A stretch of DNA of 64,000 bases, from the NCBI GenBank assembly GCA_963785415.1, contig CAWAVB010000001.1, positions 1,984,001 to 2,048,000 of the forward strand. The letters run 5' to 3'. This document shows positions 17,426 through 26,017 of this stretch, one piece after another (the first letter of the stretch is position 1; each line of letters begins with the position of its first letter). The stretch comes from Bog-793 sp963785415 (GTDB lineage: Bacteria; Actinomycetota; Acidimicrobiia; Acidimicrobiales; Bog-793). The position numbers were made by a program, and so were the translations under genes. The notes beneath the pieces were generated by a model that made no database searches, was not told the origin of the DNA, and saw nothing but the letters and a program-made list of their open reading frames with translations.

Positions 17426-18088
17426 ATGGCGTTGTTCGCGTCCCGCAAACAGGAGCTGGTCGACCCGGCGCGCGCGCTTCCGGGCCGCGGGCAACCGATT
17501 CTCTCCCCGGGAATCCACGAGGTCCTCAAGACCCAGATCGGTGAGCCGTTCCCGTCGGGGATGGAGCGCGCCATTTTCGGGATGGGGTGCTTCTGGGGTG
17601 CCGAACGGGTCTTCTGGCAGACCGTGGGCGTCTACACGACGGCAGTCGGCTACGCCGGCGGCTTCACCCCGAACCCCACCTACGAGGAGGTCTGCTCGGG
17701 CAGGACTGGCCATGCCGAGGTCGTGCTCGTCGTGTTCGACCCCGAACGCACCGGATACGGGGCACTCCTGCGACGTTTCTTCGAGGGCCACGACCCGACG
17801 CAGCACATGCGCCAGGGGAACGACGTGGGAACCCAGTACCGGTCGGCGATCTACACGTTCTCGGAGGCACAGCACCGCGAGGCCATCGTGGCACGGGACC
17901 GCTATGCCGAGGTGCTCGCCGCTGCCGGGTTCGGCGCGCCCGCGACGGAGATTGCCGCGGCGGGGCCCTTCTACTACGCCGAGGAGTACCACCAGCAGTA
18001 CCTGGCGAAGAATCCGGGTGGTTATTGCGGCCTGGGCGGTACCGGCGTCTCCTGCCCGGTCGGGGTCCTCGGCGACGGCCAGCCCTGA
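17426..18088 (+). CDS. msrA: peptide methionine (S)-S-oxide reductase
   Basis: 220 residues. Catalytic Cys is in FGMGCFWGAERVFW near 53; GYAGG, GHAEVV, HDPTQ and GTQYRSAIY blocks follow, all diagnostic of MsrA. Two C-terminal Cys (GGYCGLGG and VSCPVG) are placed to regenerate the active site through a disulfide relay with thioredoxin. It repairs oxidised methionine in proteins in the cytosol. The N-terminal 45 residues are the extension seen in longer MsrA forms. It is monocistronic, about 100 bp after the acyl-CoA synthetase fusion. Confidence 0.95.
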   Translation: MALFASRKQELVDPARALPGRGQPILSPGIHEVLKTQIGEPFPSGMERAIFGMGCFWGAERVFWQTVGVYTTAVGYAGGFTPNPTYEEVCSGRTGHAEVVLVVFDPERTGYGALLRRFFEGHDPTQHMRQGNDVGTQYRSAIYTFSEAQHREAIVARDRYAEVLAAAGFGAPATEIAAAGPFYYAEEYHQQYLAKNPGGYCGLGGTGVSCPVGVLGDGQP

Positions 18089-18963
18089 CGACGGCGGCAT
18101 CGGCTGGCGGTTGAGTCGGTGCCCTGAGCGGCGCCCCGACCCGTGCTCGGGTGATTTCGGCCGTCGCCTTCGCCCGATCCCTGGTTGGGGCCGCGACCCC
18201 TGCGCCCGCCGCCAGGGCGGGAACCGGTCGACGGTCCGCGGCCACCATCCGCCCGACCGGGCCGGATGGACAAGGCGGGAGAATCTTTCGGTTTTGTGAA
18301 TGTGAGACGAGCGCGCGCGTCAGCCGGCCGACCCCGGTCCGCGAACATCAAGCTCAACGGGGTGATCGAGACGGCGATGACTCCCTTGCTTGTCACTCGT
18401 CATGTCAGTAACGTGACATCCCGAAGATTCCGTGAAACCAGGTGTCAATGATCTTTGGAGTTCCCTTCGAGGGGATCCCCGGCTGGCGTGTCCAGCCGCG
18501 AGGGTTTGCTGAGGACGTCGCGCCCGACATCTCCCGGGTGGGCGACGTCCGAGTTCGCGACGAGCTGACCCTTCCTCTTCTCCGCGGTGCGGGCGAGGGA
18601 GCGCGTCCCGTTACGACGTGGTCCGACCGCTCCGCGATGTTCCGTGACGGGCGACGAGCCATCGCTGCGACTCGCCGGGTGCAATCCGTCGCGACCAGCT
18701 GGCGCGCGAGCGCCGTCCTGGCGTGCTGTAAGCAGCCACAAGAAAGGGGGTCGGCATAAGCGGCTTAGCCCGGCGAGCGTGTCGGATTCACGCGAGACCA
18801 GTGCTCGGGACCGAGTTCCGGAGCATCTCCGTCAAGTCGAGACAAGCTGCGAGAAGGGTTATTTCGTAGTGTCGACTAAGCCTCCTGACGGCCGACGGTC
18901 AAGGGCCACGGAGGCTCCCGAAGTCGTAACATGCAGTGTCATCAAGCCAAAGGGGATATGAAT
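18089..18963 (+). other. long intergenic leader before the sugar importer
   Basis: About 875 bp without a convincing gene; short open frames here lack family features. It contains the inverted repeat at 18402-18419. It most likely holds the promoter and control region of the pentose locus. No rho-independent terminator with a T tract is evident after msrA. Confidence 0.5.
18402..18419. promoter_or_regulatory. perfect inverted repeat ATGTCA-N6-TGACAT
   Basis: The 18-bp site ATGTCA GTAACG TGACAT lies 545 bp upstream of the sugar-binding protein gene. Its size and symmetry suit a dimeric regulator such as a LacI/GntR/CRP-type protein. No regulator gene sits next to it, so the protein is unknown. 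Confidence 0.4.
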
Positions 18964-20073
18964 ATGGCGAAGTTTGAACCCCACGAGGTAGACCCAAAGC
19001 AATACGAGATTTCACGCCGCCGGTTCCTGCGTAACGCCGGAGCGGTGGCGGCGTCTGTGCCGTTCCTCGGTGGTCTGGCCGAGATTCTCAGCGAACGGGG
19101 GGCAGGGGCCGCCACATTCCGTGACGAGTCGCACCCGCTGTTCGCGAGTCACCCGGCTTACAAGTTCACGTTCGTGAACCACGTGACGACGAACCCGTTC
19201 TTCACGGCCACCATTTACGGGACGCAGGACGCCGCTCACATCCTCGGGATCCCGGTTCCTCAGTGGACTGGGTCGCAGGTCTCTGCGGTTTCGGACATGG
19301 TCAACGCGATCGACGTCGCGATTGCCGGCAAGGTGAACGGCATCGCCACGACCATCATCGACCCGACGGCGTTCAACAGCCCGGTCGACCACGCGTTGAA
19401 CCTCGGCATCCCGGTCCTTGCCTACAACGCCGACGAGCCCGGAAACAACCGGATGTGCTACATCGGTCAGAGCAACCTCACCGCAGGTGCCGCTGCCGCT
19501 GCGAAGATTGTGGCCACCCTCAAGAAGGGTGACCTCGTCGGATTGGTCATCGCGACCCCGGGCACCGGCAACATCCAGCCAAGGATCAACGGAGCCATGC
19601 CGACCTTCAAGAAGGCCGGTCTGACTACCGAGGTCGTGGCCGGTGGTGCACTGGTTCCTGCCGAGATCACCGCAGTCCAGGCGTGGTACGAAGGTCACAA
19701 GGACGTCAAGTACTTCTACGCCGTCGACAATGGTGACTCAGAAGCTGTGGCCGACTGCATTACCAAGAACGGCCTCATCGGCAAGGTCCACGGCTCGGGT
19801 TGGGACGTCAGCCTGCCCGTGCTCGATGGTGTCAAGAGCGGCGCTCTGGACTTCTCGATCGACCAGCAGGCCTACCTGCAAGGGTTCGTACCGACAGTCC
19901 AGATGTTCCTGTACAACATCTCGGCCGGTCTGATGAAGCCATGCGACACCGACACCGGTCTTGGCTTCATCAACAAGGCGAACTACGCGCCGTACCTGGC
20001 GCACGTCACGCGTTTTGAGGGAGCTGGCGCCACGGAGACGGCTTTCGCGCCTCCAACAAAGATCCTTTACTGA
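18964..20073 (+). CDS. sugar ABC transporter substrate-binding protein (Tat-exported)
   Basis: 369 residues from ATG 18964, picked because AAAGGGG lies 8 bp upstream (ATG 18958 is too close). The N-terminus has a twin-arginine signal, SRRRFLRNAG, followed by a hydrophobic stretch ending near AGA. There is no lipobox Cys, so it may stay anchored by the uncleaved signal or be released. The mature part is a ribose/rhamnose-type periplasmic-binding fold, with LGIPVLAYNADEPG and ALDFSIDQQAYLQG typical of the family. It binds a sugar, probably a pentose given the catabolic genes downstream, and delivers it to the permease at 20077. Confidence 0.9.
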   Translation: MAKFEPHEVDPKQYEISRRRFLRNAGAVAASVPFLGGLAEILSERGAGAATFRDESHPLFASHPAYKFTFVNHVTTNPFFTATIYGTQDAAHILGIPVPQWTGSQVSAVSDMVNAIDVAIAGKVNGIATTIIDPTAFNSPVDHALNLGIPVLAYNADEPGNNRMCYIGQSNLTAGAAAAAKIVATLKKGDLVGLVIATPGTGNIQPRINGAMPTFKKAGLTTEVVAGGALVPAEITAVQAWYEGHKDVKYFYAVDNGDSEAVADCITKNGLIGKVHGSGWDVSLPVLDGVKSGALDFSIDQQAYLQGFVPTVQMFLYNISAGLMKPCDTDTGLGFINKANYAPYLAHVTRFEGAGATETAFAPPTKILY

Positions 20074-20076
20074 TCA

Positions 20077-21105
20077 GTGCAGCCCCTAACTCCTGAAGAG
20101 GAGGCGCTCGCCCCCGCTCCGCGTTTTGCGGAGCGGGGGCTCGTGCGCCGTGTCTCGGATGTGTTCTTCATCCGGCCCGAGGCGACGATCGTTGTCGTCT
20201 GCATTGCGCTGATCGCCTACTTCTCCTGGCGCAACGCGAACTTCTACTCCTATTTGAACCTGGTCACGATGGCGCAGTACACGGCGCCGATCGCGGTCAT
20301 CGGCGCGGGCGAGGTCCTGCTGCTCGACCTCGCCGAGATCGATCTCTCCGCGGGCCAGGTGTTCCTCACGGCACCATGGTTCGTCGTGTTCATGGGGCAG
20401 CACGGCCTGCCCCTCGCTTGGGCGATCATCCTGTCGTTGGTTCTCTGCAGCCTCATCGGCGCCTTCAACGGGTCGATCGTCGTCTGGCTGAAGGTTCCGT
20501 CCTTCGTCGCGACGCTCGGTGTGAACTATGTGCTCGCGGGATATGTCCTCGTCGTCTCTAACGACATCACCACCGACATGACCGGCACGACGGGAAAGTT
20601 CGGTGCCGTCCTGGGCATCAGCAACTGGGCCGAGGGCCTGTGGGGCTTGGGGCTCGTCCTCATCATCTGGGCGTTGCTCAAGGGGACCGTCTTCGGCCTG
20701 CATACGACGGCGACCGGCGGCAACGAGCTCGGTGCGGCCGAGGCCGGCGTGCGCACCCGGCAGGTCAAGATCTGGTGCTTCGTCATCATCGCCTTCATCT
20801 CCGCGGCCATCGGGATCGTCGACGCGATCCGAATCGGAAGCCTTGACCCCGCGGCTCCCGGGTTGAACGAGATGCTGGCCGGCGTCACCGCCGCGGTCAT
20901 CGGCGGAACGGCTCTCACCGGTGGCAAAGCCACCGTCGTCGGGACCTTGATCGGAGCGATTGTGCTCGGTGTGCTCGAGGATGGCTTCAACCTCATCGGC
21001 ATCAGCGCGAACTGGTTCATCCTTGTGGAAGGTGCCGTGATCCTTATGGCGATGGCGGTGAACGTCCAGCTCGGACGGGTGACGGCCAAGACGCTCCGAC
21101 GATGA
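20077..21105 (+). CDS. sugar ABC transporter permease (RbsC/RhaP-like)
   Basis: Up to 342 residues, with eight to ten hydrophobic segments from about residue 40 to 335. Family features include GAGEVLLLDLAEIDLSAG, a segment common to RbsC-type permeases, and GGTALTGGKATVVGTLIG near 290. It forms the membrane channel for the sugar. The GTG at 20077 has no ribosome site; GTG 20143 is in frame, follows GGGGG, and lies past a 13-bp hairpin. The shorter form (320 residues) is therefore possible. The stop overlaps the ATPase start by 4 bp. Confidence 0.9.
   Translation: MQPLTPEEEALAPAPRFAERGLVRRVSDVFFIRPEATIVVVCIALIAYFSWRNANFYSYLNLVTMAQYTAPIAVIGAGEVLLLDLAEIDLSAGQVFLTAPWFVVFMGQHGLPLAWAIILSLVLCSLIGAFNGSIVVWLKVPSFVATLGVNYVLAGYVLVVSNDITTDMTGTTGKFGAVLGISNWAEGLWGLGLVLIIWALLKGTVFGLHTTATGGNELGAAEAGVRTRQVKIWCFVIIAFISAAIGIVDAIRIGSLDPAAPGLNEMLAGVTAAVIGGTALTGGKATVVGTLIGAIVLGVLEDGFNLIGISANWFILVEGAVILMAMAVNVQLGRVTAKTLRR
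20110..20140 (+). terminator. intercistronic 13-bp hairpin between binding-protein and permease genes
   Basis: GCCCCCGCTCCGC - GTTTT - GCGGAGCGGGGGC is a perfect 13-bp stem with a 5-nt loop, starting 37 bp after the binding-protein stop. Such stem-loops commonly attenuate or stabilise transcripts so that the binding protein is made in excess over membrane subunits. No T tract follows, so partial termination or RNA protection is more likely than full termination. Confidence 0.6.
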
Positions 21106-22010
21106 TTGGTGATGATGCGATGAACGACGCTCGACTCGACGACACGTCCATGCCCGGCGAGGGTCTCGCGCGCAACGGGCAAGCGCGCGCCAACGGTGCG
21201 GAGCCCAACGCCCGCCGCTCATCCATCGAGAGCCAGGACATCATCCTTTCTACAGAAGGGATCACGAAGAGCTTCGGCGCTCTTATCGTCCTGAGAGGGA
21301 TCGACATCCATCTCCGGCGCGGTGAGGTGCTCGGTCTGGTGGGCGACAACGGCAGCGGAAAGAGCACGTTCGTCAAGATCCTGTGCGGTTTCCACCGCCA
21401 GGATGCAGGGAAGATCTTCGTCGACGGCCGAGAGCAGAGTTTCCACTCGGTGAAGGACTCTCGTCGGGCCGGCATCGAGACGGTGTATCAGGACCTGGCG
21501 CTCGTCCCGGCCCTCACCGTCTACCAGAACCTGTTCCTCAACCGCGAGATCAGCCGCTTCGGGATGCTCCGTTGGCTGTCGAACAACAAGATGCGCCAAC
21601 TGGCCCGTCAGTACCTGAACGACATCAACGTCCAGGTCTCGAGCGTCGATGCCCTGATCGAAAGCATGTCCGGCGGCCAGCGGCAAGCAGTCGCCCTGGC
21701 GAGGGCGACGCACCAGGAGTCGAAGATCCTCCTCCTCGACGAGCCGCTCGCGGCGATGGGCGCGAAGGAATCCGCTCTCGTCATCGACCTCGTCAAGGAC
21801 CTCTCGCACAACCGTGGCGTTTCGATGCTGATCATCGACCACAACTACCAGCACCTATTCGAACTGTGCGACCGGTTGAACGTGCTGCAGGAAGGGCGCA
21901 TCACCCTCGACCTGCGCGTTGAGGACACGACGATGGAGGACGTGACCGCGCTCATGGTCGCGGACTACCGCCGCCGCATCATGCTTGGCCAGGAGGAGCT
22001 CAAGGTTTGA
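21102..22010 (+). CDS. sugar ABC transporter ATP-binding protein (single ATPase domain)
   Basis: 302 residues. The first 40 residues are a polar extension. Walker A is GDNGSGKST near 85, the signature is MSGGQRQAVALARA, and Walker B is ILLLDEP, then H-loop IIDHNY. It powers the importer at 18964-21105. Unlike RbsA/XylG, which have two fused ATPase halves (about 500 residues), there is one domain, so it must homodimerise as in FrcA-type systems. After Walker B the usual DEPTAALG reads DEPLAAMG. The ATG at 21102 overlaps the permease stop; a second ATG at 21120 is possible. Confidence 0.9.
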   Translation: MIGDDAMNDARLDDTSMPGEGLARNGQARANGAEPNARRSSIESQDIILSTEGITKSFGALIVLRGIDIHLRRGEVLGLVGDNGSGKSTFVKILCGFHRQDAGKIFVDGREQSFHSVKDSRRAGIETVYQDLALVPALTVYQNLFLNREISRFGMLRWLSNNKMRQLARQYLNDINVQVSSVDALIESMSGGQRQAVALARATHQESKILLLDEPLAAMGAKESALVIDLVKDLSHNRGVSMLIIDHNYQHLFELCDRLNVLQEGRITLDLRVEDTTMEDVTALMVADYRRRIMLGQEELKV

Positions 22011-22108
22011 CGCGGCCGGAGCTGGGCGCAGCAGACCCTGGTTCACGCATCACCGATCGATGGCTCTCGTTTGGATGGAATATCTCAGACTGCTAAGGAG
22101 CCGCCGAC

Positions 22109-23158
22109 ATGGAATATCGTCAGCTTGGCTATACGGGCGTGAGGGTGTCCGCCCTCGCCCTCGGCACGATGACCTTCGGTGGTCGTGGCAAGTTCGCGCT
22201 GGTCGGCGAGACCGAGGTTGACGAGGCTCGGCGCATCGTCAACCGGGCGCTCGATGGTGGCATCAACTTCATCGACACGGCGGACGTCTACTCGGACGGA
22301 CGGTCTGAGGAGATCGTCGGAGAGCTGATCAAGGGCCGCCGCGACGAGATCGTGCTCGCGACCAAGGCGCGCTTCGCGATGGGAGACGGCCAGAACGACG
22401 CCGGGTTGTCGCGCCGCTACCTCCTGCGGGCCTGCGAGGCGAGCCTGCGCCGGCTCGGCACCGACTACATCGATCTGTACCAGGTGCACGAGCGGGACGG
22501 CCTGACGCCGATGGAGGAGACGCTCGACGCGCTCGACACCCTTGTCCACCAGGGGAAGGTGCGCTACATCGGCTGCTCCAACCATTCGGCGTGGCACGTC
22601 ATGAAGGCGCTCGGCATCTCGGAGCGGTGGGGACTACAGCGCTTCGTCACCCAGCAGATCTACTACTCGCTGCTCGATCGGGACGCCGAGTACGAGCTGA
22701 TCCCGCTGTCGATCGACCAAGGGCTCGGAGTCCTCGTCTGGAGCCCGTTGGCCGGTGGCCTGCTCTCGGGGAAGTATCGCCGGAACGTGGAACCGCCGGT
22801 GGGTTCGCGCCAGACGACGCCCTGGGGCGAGCCACCCGTCTACGACCGGGACCGGATGTACCGGATCGTTGAGGCCCTCGCTGAGGTGGCCTCGGCCCGC
22901 GGCACTTCTCCCGCCCAGGCGGCACTCGCCTACTTGCTCGGGCGCCCGGCCGTGACGTCGCTCGTCATCGGCGCCCGGACCGAGGAGCAGCTCGCCGACA
23001 ACCTCGGCTCCGTCGAATGGACGCTCGACGTCGAGGAGCGGGCCCGGCTCGACGAGGTGAGCGCGCCGTTGCTCATCTACCCGTACTGGCACCAGGCCAA
23101 CACGGCTCCGGAACGGCTCAGCGCGGCCGACGAGGCGCTTTTGCGCCCCTACCACTGA
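22109..23158 (+). CDS. aldo/keto reductase
   Basis: 349 residues, a TIM-barrel NADPH-dependent oxidoreductase. The catalytic tetrad is visible: Asp and Tyr in FIDTADVYSDGRSE, Lys in VLATKARF and His in DLYQVHERDG. The C-terminal VIGARTEEQLADNL is the cofactor-phosphate binding segment. It reduces aldehydes or ketones; within a pentose locus an aldose is a reasonable but unproven substrate. AAGGAG precedes the ATG. It lies 98 bp after the ABC ATPase and 123 bp before xylA on the same strand. Confidence 0.9.
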   Translation: MEYRQLGYTGVRVSALALGTMTFGGRGKFALVGETEVDEARRIVNRALDGGINFIDTADVYSDGRSEEIVGELIKGRRDEIVLATKARFAMGDGQNDAGLSRRYLLRACEASLRRLGTDYIDLYQVHERDGLTPMEETLDALDTLVHQGKVRYIGCSNHSAWHVMKALGISERWGLQRFVTQQIYYSLLDRDAEYELIPLSIDQGLGVLVWSPLAGGLLSGKYRRNVEPPVGSRQTTPWGEPPVYDRDRMYRIVEALAEVASARGTSPAQAALAYLLGRPAVTSLVIGARTEEQLADNLGSVEWTLDVEERARLDEVSAPLLIYPYWHQANTAPERLSAADEALLRPYH

Positions 23159-23281
23159 CGACCGGGCTTGGCGCCCGACCGACGTTGGCACGGGGGAAGA
23201 AGGCATAGTCAGATAGCACGCTCGCCGACCGGCTGCGATCGGGTCGAAGACGAGCGGGGTGACCGAGGAGGAAGATCGCGG

Positions 23282-24466
23282 ATGGTCGTGCCAACCAAGC
23301 AAGACAGGTTCTCGTTCGGGCTCTGGACGATCGGCTGGCAAGCGCGCGACACCTTCGGCGACGCGACCCGGGCCCGCCTCGACCCCGTTGAATCGGTCGC
23401 CCACCTCGCCGAACTCGGCGCGTGGGGCGTGACGTTCCACGACGACGACCTCATCCCGTTCGGAAGCGACGAGCCCACGCGCGAGAAGCTCGTCAAGCGC
23501 TTCCGCCGCGCCGTCGACGACTGCGGCCTCGTCGTCCCGATGATGACGACGAACCTTTTTACGCACCCGATGTTCAAAGACGGTGCCTTCACGGCGAACG
23601 ACCGCGGCGTGCGCCGCTACGCCCTGCGCAAGGTGATGCGCAATCTCGACCTCGCCGCGGAGCTCGGTGCGACGACCTATGTGTTCTGGGGAGGGCGCGA
23701 GGGCTCGGAGACCGACGCGGCCAAGGACGTCCGGGCCGCGCTCGACCGCTACCGGGAGGGGATCGACTTCCTCGCCCAGTACGCCGTCGACAAGGGCTAC
23801 CCGATCCGCTTCGCGATTGAACCCAAGCCCAACGAGCCGCGGGGCGACATCATCCTGCCGACCGTCGGGGCCGCGCTCGCCTTCATCTCCACGCTCGAAC
23901 ACCGCGAGATGGTCGGGGTCAACCCCGAGGTCGGCCACGAGCAGATGGCGGGGATGAACTTCGTGCACAGCATCTCCCAGGCGCTGTGGCAGGGGAAGCT
24001 CTTCCACATCGACCTGAACGGCCAGCGGGGGGTCAAGTTCGACCAGGACCTCGTCTTCGGCCACGGCGACCTCGTCAACGCCTTCTTCCTCGTCGACCTG
24101 CTCGAGAACGGCGCCCCCGGTGGCGGTCCCGCCTACGACGGCCCGCGGCACTTCGACTTCAAACCGCAACGGACCGAGGACATGGCGGGCGTCTGGGAGG
24201 CCGCGGCCTCGAACATGAGCACGTACCTGCTCTTGAAGGAACGGGCCAAGGCGTTTCGCGCCGACCCCGAGGTGCGCGCCGCCCTTGCCGCGAGCCAGGT
24301 CGAGGAGCTGTCCGTCCCGACCCTCGGCCCCGGCGAGGACGCGGCGAAGCTGCGCGCCGACCTCGACGCGTACGAGCGCTACGACGTCGAGACGTCCGGG
24401 GTCCGGGGTTGCGGCTTCGCCCGGCTCGACCAGCTCGCGATCGAGCATCTCCTCGGTGCGCGATGA
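23282..24466 (+). CDS. xylA: xylose isomerase
   Basis: 394 residues, class I actinobacterial length. It converts D-xylose to D-xylulose. Active-site residues seen: His/Asp in VTFHDDDLIPF, Trp in YVFWGGREG, Glu/Lys in AIEPKPNEPRGD, Glu/His in GVNPEVGHEQMAG, Asp in FHIDLNGQ, two Asp in KFDQDLVFG and Asp in HFDFKP. All metal and sugar ligands are present. ATG 23282 is chosen for the GAGGAGGAAG just upstream; the frame is open further 5' but that part lacks similarity. The xylulose kinase gene follows. Confidence 0.95.
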   Translation: MVVPTKQDRFSFGLWTIGWQARDTFGDATRARLDPVESVAHLAELGAWGVTFHDDDLIPFGSDEPTREKLVKRFRRAVDDCGLVVPMMTTNLFTHPMFKDGAFTANDRGVRRYALRKVMRNLDLAAELGATTYVFWGGREGSETDAAKDVRAALDRYREGIDFLAQYAVDKGYPIRFAIEPKPNEPRGDIILPTVGAALAFISTLEHREMVGVNPEVGHEQMAGMNFVHSISQALWQGKLFHIDLNGQRGVKFDQDLVFGHGDLVNAFFLVDLLENGAPGGGPAYDGPRHFDFKPQRTEDMAGVWEAAASNMSTYLLLKERAKAFRADPEVRAALAASQVEELSVPTLGPGEDAAKLRADLDAYERYDVETSGVRGCGFARLDQLAIEHLLGAR

Positions 24467-24526
24467 ACGATCCCCGGTGCGGGCCTCGGGCGTGAGCGCC
24501 ACAGGTCGTCTCGGAAGCGCTTGGCG

Positions 24527-26017
24527 ATGACACTCGTCGCCGGGGTCGATTCCTCCACGCAGTCGTGCAAGGTCGTCGTGTGCGACGGCGCGACGGGTGC
24601 GGTCGTCCGCTCGGCGAGCGCGCCGCACCCCGACGCGACCGAGGTCGACCCGGCGCACTGGCTGGCGGCGCTGCGTACGGCCATGGTCCAGGCCGGGGGC
24701 GAGGAGGGCGTCGCCGCCCTCGCCGTGGCGGCCCAGCAGCACGGGATGGTATGTCTGGACGGCCAGGGTGCGGTCGTCCGGCCGGCTGTGCTCTGGAACG
24801 ACATGCGGTCGGCCGGGGCCGCCGCCGAGCTTGTCGCTGAGCTCGGCGGGCCCACCGAGGGGGGCCGGAGGTGGGCCGACGCCGTCGGCAGCGTCCCGAC
24901 GGCGTCGTTCACGGTGACGAAGCTGCGCTGGCTCGCCGAGCACGAACCCGACAGCGCGGCGCGGACCGCCACGGTGTGCCTTCCGCACGACTGGCTGACC
25001 TGGCAGCTGGGAGGCGGCCTCGTGGGCCGGGAACGTGGCGCGAACGCGCTTGTCACCGACCGGGGTGACGCGAGCGGCACCGGCTACTTCTCCCCGGCTA
25101 GGGGCGAGTACCGCCTCGATCTTTTTGAGCGTGCCTTTGGGCGCGTGGCCGGGCTGCCCCCGGTGCTCGATTCGCGCGAACCCGCCGGCCGCACGCCGGG
25201 CGGCATCGTCCTCGGGTGTGGGACCGGGGACAACGCCGCCGCCGCCCTCGGCGTCGCCGCGTCCCCGGGCGACGTCATCGTGTCGATCGGGACCTCGGGA
25301 ACGGTGTTCGCGGTCTGCGAACACCCGGTCGCGGACCCGACCGGGGTGATCGCCGGCTTCGCCGACGCGACGCGCCGCTTCCTGCCGCTCGTGTGCACGG
25401 TGAACGCGGCGCGCGTGTTCCGGGCGACGGCGCGAGTGCTCGGCGTCGACCAGCACGGGCTTTCCTCGCTCGCCCTCCAGGCGCCGGCCGGTGCCGACGG
25501 CCTCGTCGTCGTCCCGTACTTCGAGGGAGAACGGACACCGAACCGGCCGTTCGCCACCGGGGCCGTGCACGGCCTGCGCATCGCGACCTCAACGCCACGG
25601 CACTTCGCCCGTGCCGCGGTCGAGGGCGTCCTGTGCGGGCTGGCCGTCGGTCTCGACGCGCTCGTCGCTCACGACGTGCGTGTCGAGCGCGTGATCCTCA
25701 TCGGTGGCGCCAGCCGCTCCGAGGCGGTTCGCCGGATCGCCCCCGGTGTCTTCGGTCGTCCCGTCGTCGTGCCCGCGTCGGCGCAGCACGTCGCCATCGG
25801 CGCGGCCCGCCAGGCGGCGTGGGCGTTGTCCGGGGACGTCGACCCCCCGGACTGGAACGCCGGGACGAGCGCGACGTACGAATCCGAGCCGCTCGACTTC
25901 GTCCGGGCGCGCTACGCGGAGGTCTGCGAGATGACAGCGAGAGTGCCCACAGTCGAGACGGCACCCGAACGTGCCGTCATGGCCCCGCGGCGACGCGGAT
26001 CGGCTGGGCCAGCGTGA
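24527..26017 (+). CDS. xylB: xylulokinase
   Basis: 496 residues, FGGY carbohydrate kinase. N-terminal ATPase-fold phosphate motif AGVDSSTQSCKVVV, sugar-binding QQHGMVCLD and LWNDMRS, catalytic-loop region GTGDNAAAALG, and adenosine motif LIGGASRSEAV. It phosphorylates D-xylulose to xylulose 5-phosphate using ATP in the cytosol. ATG 24527 sits 9 bp from GGAAG; TTG 24521 is less likely. It overlaps the following ribulokinase gene by 4 bp (GTGA). The last 40 residues are a low-complexity basic tail. Confidence 0.93.
   Translation: MTLVAGVDSSTQSCKVVVCDGATGAVVRSASAPHPDATEVDPAHWLAALRTAMVQAGGEEGVAALAVAAQQHGMVCLDGQGAVVRPAVLWNDMRSAGAAAELVAELGGPTEGGRRWADAVGSVPTASFTVTKLRWLAEHEPDSAARTATVCLPHDWLTWQLGGGLVGRERGANALVTDRGDASGTGYFSPARGEYRLDLFERAFGRVAGLPPVLDSREPAGRTPGGIVLGCGTGDNAAAALGVAASPGDVIVSIGTSGTVFAVCEHPVADPTGVIAGFADATRRFLPLVCTVNAARVFRATARVLGVDQHGLSSLALQAPAGADGLVVVPYFEGERTPNRPFATGAVHGLRIATSTPRHFARAAVEGVLCGLAVGLDALVAHDVRVERVILIGGASRSEAVRRIAPGVFGRPVVVPASAQHVAIGAARQAAWALSGDVDPPDWNAGTSATYESEPLDFVRARYAEVCEMTARVPTVETAPERAVMAPRRRGSAGPA

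Noticed and set aside
22634..25570. 978-codon open frame antisense to the aldo/keto reductase, xylA and xylB genes
   Set aside because: Arg/Gly/Glu-rich composition with no family motif; a by-product of high-GC third positions. The opposite strand has clear enzymes.
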